From CAVYWD01 sp963772225 (GTDB lineage Bacteria; Myxococcota; Myxococcia; Myxococcales; UBA5297), in NCBI GenBank assembly GCA_963772225.1, contig CAVYWD010000003.1, forward strand, positions 496,001 through 560,000: a DNA stretch of 64,000 nucleotides. The letters are read 5' to 3'. The notes under the pieces are model-generated. The model ran no database searches. It was given only the letters and a program-made list of their open reading frames with translations, and was not told the DNA's origin. The position numbers and the translations under genes were made by a program. Shown piece after piece: positions 52,252 through 61,455 of this stretch; positions within the stretch are counted from its first letter, which is position 1, and each line of letters begins with the position of its first letter.

Positions 52252-53016
52252 TCAAGCGCGCAGGCCCCAGGCGAGCTTCACTGCGAGCGCGAGCGAGACC
52301 GCCACGGCGACGCGCCGGACCAGGCCGTCGCCCTTCCGGATGGCGAGGTGCGCGCCGAGCCACCCACCGGCGAGCTGGGCGGCGGCCATGGGGAGCGCGA
52401 CGCGCCAGGCGACGGAGCCGCGCGCGGCGAACAGGCTGAGCGCGGCGAGGTTGGACGCGAAGTTCGCGACCTTCGCCTCCGCCGAGGCGCGCGCGAGCGA
52501 GTCGCCCAAGAGGCCGGCGAAGGCGGCGATGAGGAAGGTGCCGGTCCCCGGGCCGAAGAAGCCGTCGTAGGCGCCGAGGGCGAAGGCGATGCCGGCCGCC
52601 AGGAGCGGCGAGGCGCGAGGCGCGGCGGCGGACTCGGCCCGCGGCGCCGGGCGGCGCAGGCCTATGACGACGGCCGCGCCCGCGAGCAGCGCCACCACCA
52701 GCGGCTGGAGCGCGCCGGGCGACAGCGCGAGGACGAGCGACGCGCCCGCGAAGGAACCGGCCAGGGCCGAGGGGAAGGTGACGAGCGCGCGGCGCCAGTC
52801 GATGAGCCCTGCGCGGGCGAAGCGGACCAGCGCGGCGAAGGTCCCGAAGATCGTCTGGCCCTTGTTCGTGCCCAGGGCCAGGTGCGGCGGCAGGCCCGCC
52901 CAGAGGACCGTGGGCAAGGTGATGAGGCCGCCGCCGCCGGCGATGGCGTCGACGGTCCCCGCAACGAGCGCCGCGAGGCAGAGCAGCGCGATTTGGAGAC
53001 CGCCGACCTCGCCCAT
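52252..53016 (-). CDS. TSUP family (TauE/SafE-like) membrane transporter
   Basis: A 254-aa membrane protein with about eight hydrophobic segments. The first half contains AGTVDAIAGGGGLITLPTVL and the second the matching GAYDGFFGPGTGTFLIAAFA, the paired motifs of the TauE/SafE (UPF0721) sulfonate/sulfite exporter family. The substrate is unknown. It is the upstream neighbour of the radical-SAM gene in the same direction. Confidence 0.85.
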   Translation of the reverse strand: MGEVGGLQIALLCLAALVAGTVDAIAGGGGLITLPTVLWAGLPPHLALGTNKGQTIFGTFAALVRFARAGLIDWRRALVTFPSALAGSFAGASLVLALSPGALQPLVVALLAGAAVVIGLRRPAPRAESAAAPRASPLLAAGIAFALGAYDGFFGPGTGTFLIAAFAGLLGDSLARASAEAKVANFASNLAALSLFAARGSVAWRVALPMAAAQLAGGWLGAHLAIRKGDGLVRRVAVAVSLALAVKLAWGLRA

Positions 53017-53237
53017 GCGCGCGGGGTCTTAGCACGAACGAGGTCGCCTCTCAGGCCCTTCCTCTAGGGAGCCGCACGGAGCGAAACAGCGAGCCGTCGC
53101 AGCACAGGCCGCAAGGAGAGGCAGAGCTCCGAGGACGACGACATGGCCCGATATTCTTGACCGCCTTTCCGAGTCCCGCCTATCGTCTCTCGAAGGCGAC
53201 GCGCCATGAGGGCCGCCTTTGGGAAGGCGCACGAACG

Positions 53238-54053
53238 ATGGCCCATCGAATCGCGATTGCGAGCCAAAAAGGCGGGGTGGGCAAGACCACCGTCTGCCTC
53301 AATCTGGCGGTGGCGCTGGCGGAGAGCGGGCGCAAGACGCTCGCGATGGACCTGGACCCGCAAGGCGGCATCGCCCTCTCGCTGGCCCGCGGCGACACCG
53401 AGTGGGCGGGCCTGGCCGAGCACCTGGTGAGCGAGGCCACCGTCGAGCAGGCCATCTTTCCCACTAAGCTGCCGGGCCTGAGCCTGCTCCCTCGCGGCCG
53501 GCTCGACCCCGTCGACGCGCCCGAGTTCGAGGACGCCCTGCGGGCGCCCGGCGTCTTGGAGGGCATCCTCGAGGCCTTGGACGACCGCTTCGAGTACGTG
53601 CTCATCGACACGCCGGGGGGCTTGGGGCCCATAGGCCGCGCGGCGCTGTCGGCGGCCCACTTCGCGCTCATCCCGGTGCCGGCCGAGCCCCTGGGGCTGC
53701 GCTCGGTCTGGCAGGTGATGCGCGTGCTGGAGCACGTCCAGGCGAACGAGAACCCGCGCCTCAAGCTGCTGGGCATCCTGCCGACCATGGTGGAGCTGAA
53801 CCGCGAAGTCTCGCTCGACGTCATGGAGCAGCTCTGGTCGGGCTTCTCCGCGGTGCTCGACACCGGAATCCCCCGCGCCGACGTCTTCGCGAAGGCGAGC
53901 CAGGAGGGGCTGCCGCTGTCCTTCCTGGGCGGGCGCCCGCCCCCCGAGGCGCGGCGGTTCTCGCTGCTCGCCGCCGAGGTCGCGTCGCGCGTTCAGCAGC
54001 TCAGCAAGGTCCCCGGAGCCGACGATGAGCAGCCGCGCCGTGAACTCGTCTGA
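53238..54053 (+). CDS. ParA/MinD-family ATPase
   Basis: A 271-aa P-loop ATPase. The deviant Walker A is at IASQKGGVGKTTVCLNLAVA (residues 4-23), Walker A' near AMDLDPQGG, and Walker B in LIDTPGGLG. ParA-type proteins move cargo or partition DNA using a nucleoid-bound gradient. No ParB is nearby. The Roadblock-like gene starts 28 bp inside the end of this one, so the two are co-translated and likely work together. ATG 53238 follows GGGAAGG. Confidence 0.85.
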   Translation: MAHRIAIASQKGGVGKTTVCLNLAVALAESGRKTLAMDLDPQGGIALSLARGDTEWAGLAEHLVSEATVEQAIFPTKLPGLSLLPRGRLDPVDAPEFEDALRAPGVLEGILEALDDRFEYVLIDTPGGLGPIGRAALSAAHFALIPVPAEPLGLRSVWQVMRVLEHVQANENPRLKLLGILPTMVELNREVSLDVMEQLWSGFSAVLDTGIPRADVFAKASQEGLPLSFLGGRPPPEARRFSLLAAEVASRVQQLSKVPGADDEQPRRELV

Positions 54054-54624
54054 CCTCGAGCGCGCGCGCGCCCTTTCGCGCCGGCTCGCCGGCGAGTCGA
54101 GCGCGCCCGCCCCCAGCGCGCCGCCGAAGGGCTTCGTCCGCTTCGCCGGCCGCGCCGCGCCGCCGCGCTCAGCCATGGCCCCGGCCGGCTCCGCTGCGCC
54201 GGCGCCCGTTCCCGTTTCCGTCGCCGCCGCGGCGGCGCCAAAGCCGCTCCCTCCGGCTCCCGCGACGTTCGCGAATTGGGACGCGGTGCTCGCCTGGTGC
54301 CTGGATGTGGCGCAGGCCAAGGCGGCGTTCGTGGTCGACCCCGAGGGCTTCGTCATCGCCCACCGCGGCGACTGGAGATTCGAGGACCTGGAGGCGGTGG
54401 GCTCGCAGCTGCTCGACGTGAAGGAGCGCGCCGAGCGCATCGAGCAGGCCGGTGGCGTGAGGCTCATCGCCCTGGAGCTGGAGTCGTTCAGCTTGAGCGG
54501 GATGATTCTCTCCCTCCAGGACGGCGGCGCCATGCTGGTGGGCTTCGTCGACGCGAAGGAGCTGGGCCGGGAGGGGCAGAAGGCCATCGCCGCTCAAATC
54601 ACGAAGAACGTGGAGCGGCTGTAG
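54025..54624 (+). CDS. Roadblock/LC7-like protein
   Basis: A 199-aa protein with an Ala/Pro-rich, unstructured first 75 residues and a C-terminal Roadblock/LC7-like fold: AAFVVDPEGFVIAHRG, ERIEQAGGVRLIALELES and GGAMLVGFVDAKELG. Such domains bind Ras-like or ParA-like NTPases. It overlaps the ParA gene by 29 bp, which supports a functional pair. Confidence 0.7.
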   Translation: MSSRAVNSSDLERARALSRRLAGESSAPAPSAPPKGFVRFAGRAAPPRSAMAPAGSAAPAPVPVSVAAAAAPKPLPPAPATFANWDAVLAWCLDVAQAKAAFVVDPEGFVIAHRGDWRFEDLEAVGSQLLDVKERAERIEQAGGVRLIALELESFSLSGMILSLQDGGAMLVGFVDAKELGREGQKAIAAQITKNVERL

Positions 54625-54782
54625 CCGGGAGCCCGCAGCGCCCGCACCCGCTTGGCGGCCTCGCGAAAGGTCGACGCCGTGGCTCGCGATCGCCGAAGCC
54701 CGCGCAGACCGTCGCCCGCTGACCCGGCCCTCCCGTGTGCCGCCTCTCTGCTCGACAGCCGGCGTCAGGAGCGGTTCGAGCC

Positions 54783-57167
54783 ATGCGTTCATCCAAGAAG
54801 TGGGCGAGGCAATGCCTCTGTGCATCGTGCCTCGGCGCGCTGGCTGCGCTTCTCATGGGATGCACCACTGGGATTGCCGACGATCCCGATGGCGGGCATC
54901 ACGCCGGGCCTGACGGGGGGGCCGGGCTCGCCGACGCGGGCGCGAGCTCGAAGGATGGCGGAACGACCCAGGACGCAGGCCTCCCCGCGAACGACGCCGG
55001 CTCGCCGCACCCCGACGCCGGGGCGCCGGCAGCCGATGCAGGGCCCGATTCCGGCAGTTGCACGGTCGAAGCGGCTGGCCAGAAGATAACGTCCCTGGCC
55101 GGAACCTGGACGTTCACGCCTTCAGGGGCCGCGGCCACGACCCTCGAAGTTCCGGGCGGCGGTTGGGTGGCTCAGGGCTTCAAGGTCAGCTCGGCTCGCT
55201 ACGAGCGCGCGGTCACGGTGCCCGACTTGGGACGTCCGCAAGCGACGTACCTCGAATTCGGAGCGGTCAACCATCAGGCCACGCTGGCCGTCGACGGGAC
55301 GACGGTTGCAACCAATACGACGTCGTTCATGCCGTCGGTGTTCGACCTGACAGCCGCGGTGAAGCCAGGGGCGAGCCATCAGGTCACGGTGGACGTCAAA
55401 GGGCGGGATGCGCTGAAATCGTCGAGCGGGAAGAAGCTGGTTCCCGACGCGGCCGGCTGGTCCGGGAACGTTCCGCAGGGCATCTTCCGCTCTGCAGTGT
55501 TGCGGGCCGTGCCCGCGCTGCATGTGCTGGATGCGTTCGTGCGCACGGACGTCGCGGGGGACACAATCAGCGTGGACGTATGGGTGAAGAACGGCGGCGC
55601 GACCGCGGCGAATGGAATTGTCGAGGTCGCCCTGTCGAGCTGGAGCTGCGATTCATTGGCTTATCCCACGCTGCCGTCGACGCCGGTTTCAGCGGTCGCG
55701 CCTGGCAAGACGGTGAAGGTCACAGTCGGGCCCGTCGCGTGGGGCCTGGGCTCGTCGTCCTATTGGTGGCCGAACGTCCCGTACACGAAGGGCTACCGGA
55801 CCCAGCTGCACGTTGCGCGGGTTTCTGTCACTCCCGATGCGGCCGGAGGCGGGGCCGATGCCGCGCACAGCCTGCCCTTTCGTTTCGGGTTCCGCCAGAT
55901 CAAGCAGAACGGCCCGTACTACGAGCTCAACGGCATTCGTGTGAATTTCCGGGGCGACGACCTGCAGGGCGCCAATTACGACAGCATCAACAACGGCAAG
56001 GGGGTTTCGGACGCCTACGACCTGTTCCCTGGCTTCCTCCCGCCGTCGGCGAGCAACCCGGGTTGGCCGCAGGCCGTCGACAACTACCTGCGACTCAATT
56101 ACAACGTCAACCGGATCCATCAAGAGCCCGCGGCTCCGTACATGCTCGATGTGGCGGACGAAATGGGCTTCATGATTATCGACGAAACTGCAATCCGCGG
56201 CAGCAACGGCGACCAGGACTTCGTGGAAGGGCTCGACAACATGGTCGCCCACCTGGACGGACTCGTTCGTCGCGACCGGAACCATCCGGCGGTCATTCGC
56301 TGGAGCCAAAACAACGAGCCCGAGCTGGACAATACCAATTCGCTCAGCTTTCAGCAGAAGCTCTATGACACCGTCGTGGCCGCCGACGACACGCGACCCA
56401 TCAGCTCCGACAGCATCGGTGCCAATGCGGCAAACATGAACGGGTATCCCAAAGCTGCGAATTTCAGCGTCATGGAGCATTATCCAAGCGGCTTCGGGTG
56501 CTACACCGCCGACGTCGATACCACCACAGAACGTCCGTTCGGGGTGGGCGAGTTCATCTGGAGTGCGGACAACAGCAAGAGCGGGCTGGCCTGGTTCGCG
56601 ACCTCCACGATGACGTTGCGCCAGAAGGACGCCTCGGACATTCGGCCGTATACGCTGCTGTCGGGCTGGTGCAGCTTCATCCCCGGTGCCAAGACGACCC
56701 TGATGAGCATCGAGCAGGGCGGCAGGCCGCTCTTCGGCGAAGACAATTTGCCCGATCCGTGGTCGAGCCCCATCATCACGCGCATCCAGCGTGCCTTCAA
56801 CCCGGTCGCAGTCGCGGACATCGCCTATTGGGAGGCCAACAGGCTGTCAGACGTGTCCGGGAATTGGCCCGTTTCCATCGAGACAGTATCGAAAGGGACA
56901 AAGCTCACTCGCAAGCTCGTGGTGTTCAACGACACGTTTTCGGGCACCTCGGTCGACGTCTCGTGGGAGATGCACGGGGAGACCGCCGACGGCGCCATCG
57001 TCGACCAGGGGACCACGAAGCTCGACATCCCACTGGGCTCGCGCACGACCCCCTCCATCTCGGTCACGACGCCGTCCAGTGGCACGAATGCCGTGCTTGT
57101 GCTGCAGTCGAGCAAGAACGGCCAGGTCATCTTCAGAGACGACGCCGAGAAGCTCCAGTTGCAATAG
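54783..57167 (+). CDS. Lipoprotein glycoside hydrolase family 2
   Basis: A 794-aa lipoprotein (lipobox LLMGC, Cys27). An Asp-Ala-Gly linker precedes the GH2 architecture: a jelly-roll sugar-binding domain (SSARYERAVTVPD, then PQGIFRSAVL), an Ig-like domain, and a TIM barrel with DETAIRGSN, the acid/base Glu512 in IRWSQNNEPEL and nucleophile Glu590 in GVGEFIWSA. Family members are beta-galactosidases, mannosidases or glucuronidases; the sugar is not assignable. It is surface-exposed and probably degrades polysaccharide. Third-position GC is lower than in flanking genes. Confidence 0.85.
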   Translation: MRSSKKWARQCLCASCLGALAALLMGCTTGIADDPDGGHHAGPDGGAGLADAGASSKDGGTTQDAGLPANDAGSPHPDAGAPAADAGPDSGSCTVEAAGQKITSLAGTWTFTPSGAAATTLEVPGGGWVAQGFKVSSARYERAVTVPDLGRPQATYLEFGAVNHQATLAVDGTTVATNTTSFMPSVFDLTAAVKPGASHQVTVDVKGRDALKSSSGKKLVPDAAGWSGNVPQGIFRSAVLRAVPALHVLDAFVRTDVAGDTISVDVWVKNGGATAANGIVEVALSSWSCDSLAYPTLPSTPVSAVAPGKTVKVTVGPVAWGLGSSSYWWPNVPYTKGYRTQLHVARVSVTPDAAGGGADAAHSLPFRFGFRQIKQNGPYYELNGIRVNFRGDDLQGANYDSINNGKGVSDAYDLFPGFLPPSASNPGWPQAVDNYLRLNYNVNRIHQEPAAPYMLDVADEMGFMIIDETAIRGSNGDQDFVEGLDNMVAHLDGLVRRDRNHPAVIRWSQNNEPELDNTNSLSFQQKLYDTVVAADDTRPISSDSIGANAANMNGYPKAANFSVMEHYPSGFGCYTADVDTTTERPFGVGEFIWSADNSKSGLAWFATSTMTLRQKDASDIRPYTLLSGWCSFIPGAKTTLMSIEQGGRPLFGEDNLPDPWSSPIITRIQRAFNPVAVADIAYWEANRLSDVSGNWPVSIETVSKGTKLTRKLVVFNDTFSGTSVDVSWEMHGETADGAIVDQGTTKLDIPLGSRTTPSISVTTPSSGTNAVLVLQSSKNGQVIFRDDAEKLQLQ

Positions 57168-57241
57168 AGCGTCTGCCGCCGACAAGGACACTTCATGACC
57201 TGGCCGTGAATGGCCCTTGCAGCAGCGCAGCCGGGGCCCGT

Positions 57242-57748
57242 CTATCGCCCGGCGCGCGGGACGACTGAGGCGCCCTCGCCCACGAGCGCCCGCACCCGCG
57301 CGGCCGCCTTCGGGATGGCCGCCGCCACTTCGGGGCTCATCGGCTCGCCCAGGCCGTCGAAGCAGCGGCCCTCGATTCCCACCAAGGCCACCCGCCGCGG
57401 CATGCGCTCGGGGTAGAGCCGCCGCCCCACCTCGATGGCCTCGCGAAGGCCGATGCCGTGGCTGGTGACCGCCGGGCCCGCCTTGGGCAGCTCATCGAAT
57501 TCGAACACGTGCACGGTGCCCGCCGGCGCGCCCAGCTGGACCGCGTCCACCGCGACGAGCAGGTCCTCACCTTGAAGCTCGTCCAAGAGGGCGAGCCCCC
57601 CCACGCCCAGCAGGCGCAGCGAGGCCCAAGCCGGCAGCCCCTGCGCAAAGAGCGCGGCGTACACGGCGGGGCCCGCGGCGTCGTCGGCGACCAGGTCGTT
57701 GCCGACGCAGACCACGAGCGAGCGGAGGGGCTCTGGCTTATCGGTCAT
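57242..57748 (-). CDS. Hydrogenase maturation protease
   Basis: A 168-aa peptidase M52 (HyaD/HoxW-like) endopeptidase that trims the C-terminus of the [NiFe]-hydrogenase large subunit after nickel insertion. GNDLVADDAAG (residues 16-26), VDAVQLG and SHGIGL contain the expected metal and acidic residues. It is the last gene of the hydrogenase operon. CGGAGAGCG precedes the ATG. Confidence 0.88.
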   Translation of the reverse strand: MTDKPEPLRSLVVCVGNDLVADDAAGPAVYAALFAQGLPAWASLRLLGVGGLALLDELQGEDLLVAVDAVQLGAPAGTVHVFEFDELPKAGPAVTSHGIGLREAIEVGRRLYPERMPRRVALVGIEGRCFDGLGEPMSPEVAAAIPKAAARVRALVGEGASVVPRAGR

Positions 57749-57822
57749 CGCTCTCCGAGAACCCGGGGCCTGCGGCGCGCGATTCCTGCCGCCGGTTGCG
57801 CATCGAGCTCGCCGGCGGCAAC

Positions 57823-58281
57823 TCAGGTGTCCAGGCGCGCCGTGCAGACCGATTCGCCGGGGGTGAGCGCGCTCGCCCGAGCCGGCTTACCCAAGAGCTG
57901 CGACGCCATGCCGGCGAAATAGTAATGAAACATCTTGCAGAGGTCTGCCCCGAGCGGGAGCTCGCGATTTCTGCAAACCTCTCGCACGGCGCACCGATGA
58001 AAAGAAAGGTCCGCCGAGGCGCCCGAAACGCGGGAGTCGATTTGATAGCCGGCGCTCATCTGCTGCGCCAGCGCCGCCATCACCGCCTCCAGCGTCTGCT
58101 CGGGGATGTCCACGGGGAGCTTCTTGCCCATGTTGCGCCCGGCGTTGATGCCCAGCGACGGCGTCGACTTCCCCAGCACCGCCCCGGCCGTCCTCACCAG
58201 GATCTCCAGGAGGAAGGAGACCTCGGTGAAGGCCTTCTCGTGGTCCTCGAGGGTCAGCTGGAGCTCCGCGGATTCGCTCAT
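57823..58281 (-). CDS. V4R-like protein of the hydrogenase operon (paralogue of 60934-61455)
   Basis: A 152-aa protein with LGINAGRNMGKKLPVDIPEQ near residue 45 and LCKMFHYYFAGMASQLLGKP near residue 120, then a C-terminal Cys segment (GESVCTARL). The layout (A-G-R-x-x-G-K, later L-C and a terminal Cys) resembles V4R/hydrocarbon-binding-like small-molecule-binding domains. It is clearly related to the first gene of the operon. Its start overlaps the ferredoxin stop (ATGA). The role is unknown. Confidence 0.6.
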   Translation of the reverse strand: MSESAELQLTLEDHEKAFTEVSFLLEILVRTAGAVLGKSTPSLGINAGRNMGKKLPVDIPEQTLEAVMAALAQQMSAGYQIDSRVSGASADLSFHRCAVREVCRNRELPLGADLCKMFHYYFAGMASQLLGKPARASALTPGESVCTARLDT

Positions 58282-58526
58282 AGGAATCGCCCCGCTCGCG
58301 AGCTGAAGTCGAGGTCGCGGTAGAAGTTCTTCACCGTGTGCAGGCCCCGGTGCTTCAGCGCGCCGGAGGGGCACAGGTAGCTGCAGGAGAGGCACCCGAA
58401 GCAATCCTCGGGGTTCGCGACCTTCGGCTTTCCCTGCTCGCCGGGCGCGAAGACCTTGACCGGGCAGACCTCCACGCACAATTGGCAGCCGCGGCAGGCT
58501 TCTTCTTTCAGGCTGATCTCGATCAT
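58278..58526 (-). CDS. 2[4Fe-4S] ferredoxin
   Basis: An 82-aa electron carrier with two cluster motifs, CRGCQLCVEVCP and CFGCLSCSYLCP. It is encoded between the hydrogenase large subunit and a V4R-like gene with ATGA overlaps on both sides. It probably carries electrons between the hydrogenase and its redox partner. Confidence 0.9.
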   Translation of the reverse strand: MIEISLKEEACRGCQLCVEVCPVKVFAPGEQGKPKVANPEDCFGCLSCSYLCPSGALKHRGLHTVKNFYRDLDFSSRAGRFL

Positions 58527-59953
58527 GGCGCTCCCTTCATGCCGCTCCGGACGAGCCGCCGCGCCGGAGCGCCGGGCGCGCGGATCTCCACCTCGAGCGG
58601 CATACGGCCCACCGCGTGCGTGGCGCAGGAGAGGCAGGGGTCGTAGCAGCGGATGGCGAACTCCAGGGCGTTGAAGAGCGCCTTCTCGCCTTTGCCGGCG
58701 ACGTAGGACTGCGCCGCCTGCTCGATGGACCGGTTGATGGACGGGTAATTCTGCTGAGTCGCGACGAGCAGGTTCGCCGCGCGCACGATGCCCTTCGCGT
58801 CGACCCGGTACTCGTGGATGAGCGTGCCCCGCGGCGCCTCGACGACGCCCACGCCGCGGCCCTCTTTCATCCGCGCCTCGACGCGCGTCTGGCCCAGGAC
58901 CTTCGGGTCGGCCAGGATCTCCACCATTCGCTCGCAGCCGTGGAGGATTTCGATCATCCGCGCCCAGTGGTGCATCACCGTGTTGTGGCAGGGGCGAGGG
59001 TAGGCGGCGCGGAACGTTTCAAGCTCGGCCTGCGCCAGCGGCGTCCCCATGGAGTCGCAGACGTTGAGCCGGCCCAGCGAGTTGACCCGGTAGCTCACGT
59101 CCTCGCCGCCGAGCCGGAAGTAGATGGGCTTCAAATAGGTCCAGTCGAGCCCGCGCTCCACCAGGTGCTGGGCGTAATCCTTGCCCTCGAACTCGAGGAC
59201 CGTGGCGCCCTTGGGGTCGACCAGGCGGAGCGCGCCGTCGTAGTGGCTCGTCCGCCCGCCTTTCACCATTCCCAGGTAATGTGTGGGGATCTCGAGCTGC
59301 GCGAGCGCGGGGTAGCGCTCCATGGCCTTGAGGACCAGGTCGCGCGCGACGGGGGTGAGCTCTTTGGCGAGCTCCAGGGCCTCCGCGGCGGTCTTCGCGA
59401 GTGCGCCGCGCAGCGCCTCGTCCAGCTCGAAGCTGATGCCGCCGAGCACCACGGTGACCGGGTGCACTCCGCGCCCGCCGACGCTCTCCACCATTCGCGA
59501 GCCCAGGGTCCTCAGCCGCAGTGCCTTCTTGGCGACGTCCGGCATCGCTTCGACGAGGCCGACGATGCTGCGCTTCTCCGGCTCGGCGTCCAGCCCGAAG
59601 AAGAGGTCCGGCCCCGCCATGGCGAACAAGTGCAGCGCGTGGGAGTGGACGAGCTGGGCGGCGGACAGGAGCTCGCGCAGGAGGACGCCGGCGGGCGGGA
59701 CCTGAAGGTCGAAGGCTGCCTCCAGCGCCTTGACCGACGCCAGCGCGTGCGAGACCGGGCAGACGCCGCAGACCCGCGCCGCGATGAGCGGCATCCGGTC
59801 GGCCTCCATGCCCACCATCATCCGCTCGAAGCCGCGCAGCTCGTTGACGATGAGGCCGGCGAACTTCACCTCCTCGGCGTCGGTCATCTCCAGCAGCACC
59901 CGGGCGTGACCCTCGATGCGCGTGACGGGGTCGAGCGTCAGCGTCCGTGTCAT
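58523..59953 (-). CDS. [NiFe]-hydrogenase large subunit, group 3-like
   Basis: A 476-aa catalytic subunit. Ni-Fe ligands are RVCGVC (Cys62, Cys65) and DPCLSC (Cys440, Cys443). A 30-residue tail follows His446, matching the peptide removed by the operon's protease. Other features are DPVTRIEGHARV at the N-terminus and a helical C-terminal half. It oxidises or produces H2 in the cytoplasm. Its start overlaps the small-subunit stop (TGATG). Confidence 0.93.
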   Translation of the reverse strand: MTRTLTLDPVTRIEGHARVLLEMTDAEEVKFAGLIVNELRGFERMMVGMEADRMPLIAARVCGVCPVSHALASVKALEAAFDLQVPPAGVLLRELLSAAQLVHSHALHLFAMAGPDLFFGLDAEPEKRSIVGLVEAMPDVAKKALRLRTLGSRMVESVGGRGVHPVTVVLGGISFELDEALRGALAKTAAEALELAKELTPVARDLVLKAMERYPALAQLEIPTHYLGMVKGGRTSHYDGALRLVDPKGATVLEFEGKDYAQHLVERGLDWTYLKPIYFRLGGEDVSYRVNSLGRLNVCDSMGTPLAQAELETFRAAYPRPCHNTVMHHWARMIEILHGCERMVEILADPKVLGQTRVEARMKEGRGVGVVEAPRGTLIHEYRVDAKGIVRAANLLVATQQNYPSINRSIEQAAQSYVAGKGEKALFNALEFAIRCYDPCLSCATHAVGRMPLEVEIRAPGAPARRLVRSGMKGAP

Positions 59954-60882
59954 CAGCCCACCTCCACGTCGCGGATCCACTTTCGGATGAGGAAGGTCGG
60001 CTTCTGGCCGACCATCTTGGAGGCCATGGCGTAGGCGTAGAAGGTCTTGGCGTTGCGCTCCATCGCCTGGACCACGGCCGCCTCGCCGATGTTCGTCAGC
60101 CGCGCCATGCGCTCGGCGACCTCGGTGCGCAGGTCGCGGTTGGGCTCTTTGAGGATCTGCAGGGTGGGGCCGGCGCAGCCGGTGCACGGTACGCCCAGGT
60201 TCGGGCAGGGCGCGAGGCAGCGGTCGAGCGTGACCGAGCCCAGGCAGAGGTAGCCCTGCGACAGCAGGCACTGCTTGGGGTCGGGCAGGCCCTCGTGGTT
60301 CGCTTTGATGGCCGCGACCTGGGTCTTGGCCATGGCGCGCTGGCAGCGGGCACAGACGCTCTCGTCGCCGGCCTTGGGAGGTCGGTTCTCCACCAGCGAG
60401 AGCAGCGCGTCGAAGATGAACGCGGCGTGCGGCGGGCAGCCGGGCAGGTACAGGTCGACGTCGATGACCTCGTCGAGCGGCGTGACGAGCTTCTCCAGGG
60501 GAGAGACCTCGCGGGTGGGCGCGTCGCCCTGGGTCGTGGGGCTCTTCGCGTAGACCGCGTCCAGCACGTCCTCGCGCGAGTGGGCGAGGTTCGCGCCGGG
60601 GAGCCCGCCGTACACCGCGCAGGTGCCGAAGGCGATGATCTTCGAGCAGGACTTCCGCATTCCCTCGGCGGCCCGCCGGTCGTGCTCGTTCCGGATGGCG
60701 CCGGTGAGGATGCCCACGTCGGCAGGCGGGTAGTCTTTCACGTCGGTGAGCACCGGGCAGTGCTGCAGCTCGACCGCGCCCAGGACGTCCAGCATCTTTT
60801 CGTGCAAGTCGACGATGCCCACGTGGCAGCCGCCGCACACGCTCAACCACTCGGTGTTCAGCTTCAGCTTCGCAGCGCTCAT
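59953..60882 (-). CDS. [NiFe]-hydrogenase small subunit, group 3-like
   Basis: A 309-aa iron-sulfur subunit. VCGGCHVGIVDLHEKMLDVL (Cys16, Cys19), AFGTCAVYGGLPG and DLYLPGCPPH supply the proximal cluster ligands. A Cys-rich segment (SVCARCQRAM, CLLSQGYLCLG, CPNLGVPCTGC) holds further clusters. No Tat signal is present, so it is cytoplasmic, as in F420- or NAD-type group 3 enzymes. A partner diaphorase is not encoded in this window. Confidence 0.9.
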   Translation of the reverse strand: MSAAKLKLNTEWLSVCGGCHVGIVDLHEKMLDVLGAVELQHCPVLTDVKDYPPADVGILTGAIRNEHDRRAAEGMRKSCSKIIAFGTCAVYGGLPGANLAHSREDVLDAVYAKSPTTQGDAPTREVSPLEKLVTPLDEVIDVDLYLPGCPPHAAFIFDALLSLVENRPPKAGDESVCARCQRAMAKTQVAAIKANHEGLPDPKQCLLSQGYLCLGSVTLDRCLAPCPNLGVPCTGCAGPTLQILKEPNRDLRTEVAERMARLTNIGEAAVVQAMERNAKTFYAYAMASKMVGQKPTFLIRKWIRDVEVG

Positions 60883-60933
60883 GGGGAGTCTGGCCTCTTT
60901 AGAATGCTCGTGGGGCGAGGCTTCGGCGCGTCC

Positions 60934-61455
60934 CTAGGTCGTGCGCTCGGCAGCCGCGCGGATGCGAAGGCGCTTGAGGCAGGCGTTCTGGCCGGCGTGG
61001 ACGATCTCCAGATCCGTCCTTCGGCCCATGATCTCCTCCAGGGCGCCGGAGAAGAACCCGTACATCATGGTGCAAAGGGAGTTCTTCTGCGGGTGCCCGT
61101 AGCGAAACAGGGCTTGGCGGATCATGCAGTCGGTGAAGACGAGCAACATCTCCTGGTCGCCATTCGGGCCGGTCGTGACCAGCGCGCTCTGGGCCTTGGG
61201 CTGGTACGGCTTGAAGCCCCACAGGCAGTGGTTCGAGGTGAGCACGCGGCGGATCTCCTCCAAGGCTTCTTGGAGGTCCTGCGTCTTGCGCGCCGAGGCG
61301 GAGAATTGCTTGCCCAGGCTGCGGCCGGCCGCGAAAGACATCCCCGAGGCGCCGCGCCCGACGACTTGCTCCATGCCGGCCGCCATCGCGACCAGAAAGG
61401 TCATGTCTTCTTGCAATTCGCGGCGCTTCTGGAACAAGAGCTCAGTCTGGCTCAA
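60934..61455 (-). CDS. V4R-like protein, first gene of the hydrogenase operon
   Basis: A 173-aa protein. MSFAAGRSLGKQFSASARKT matches the A-G-R-x-x-G-K block of the 57823 protein, and LCTMMYGFFSGALEEIMGRR matches its L-C helix. A C-terminal Cys (GQNACLKRL) is at the equivalent position. These are paralogues. A TTG start at 61455 with AGGAG 7 nt upstream fits better than the internal ATG 61404 or upstream ATG 61530. It may sense a ligand or assist the hydrogenase. Confidence 0.6.
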   Translation of the reverse strand: MSQTELLFQKRRELQEDMTFLVAMAAGMEQVVGRGASGMSFAAGRSLGKQFSASARKTQDLQEALEEIRRVLTSNHCLWGFKPYQPKAQSALVTTGPNGDQEMLLVFTDCMIRQALFRYGHPQKNSLCTMMYGFFSGALEEIMGRRTDLEIVHAGQNACLKRLRIRAAAERTT

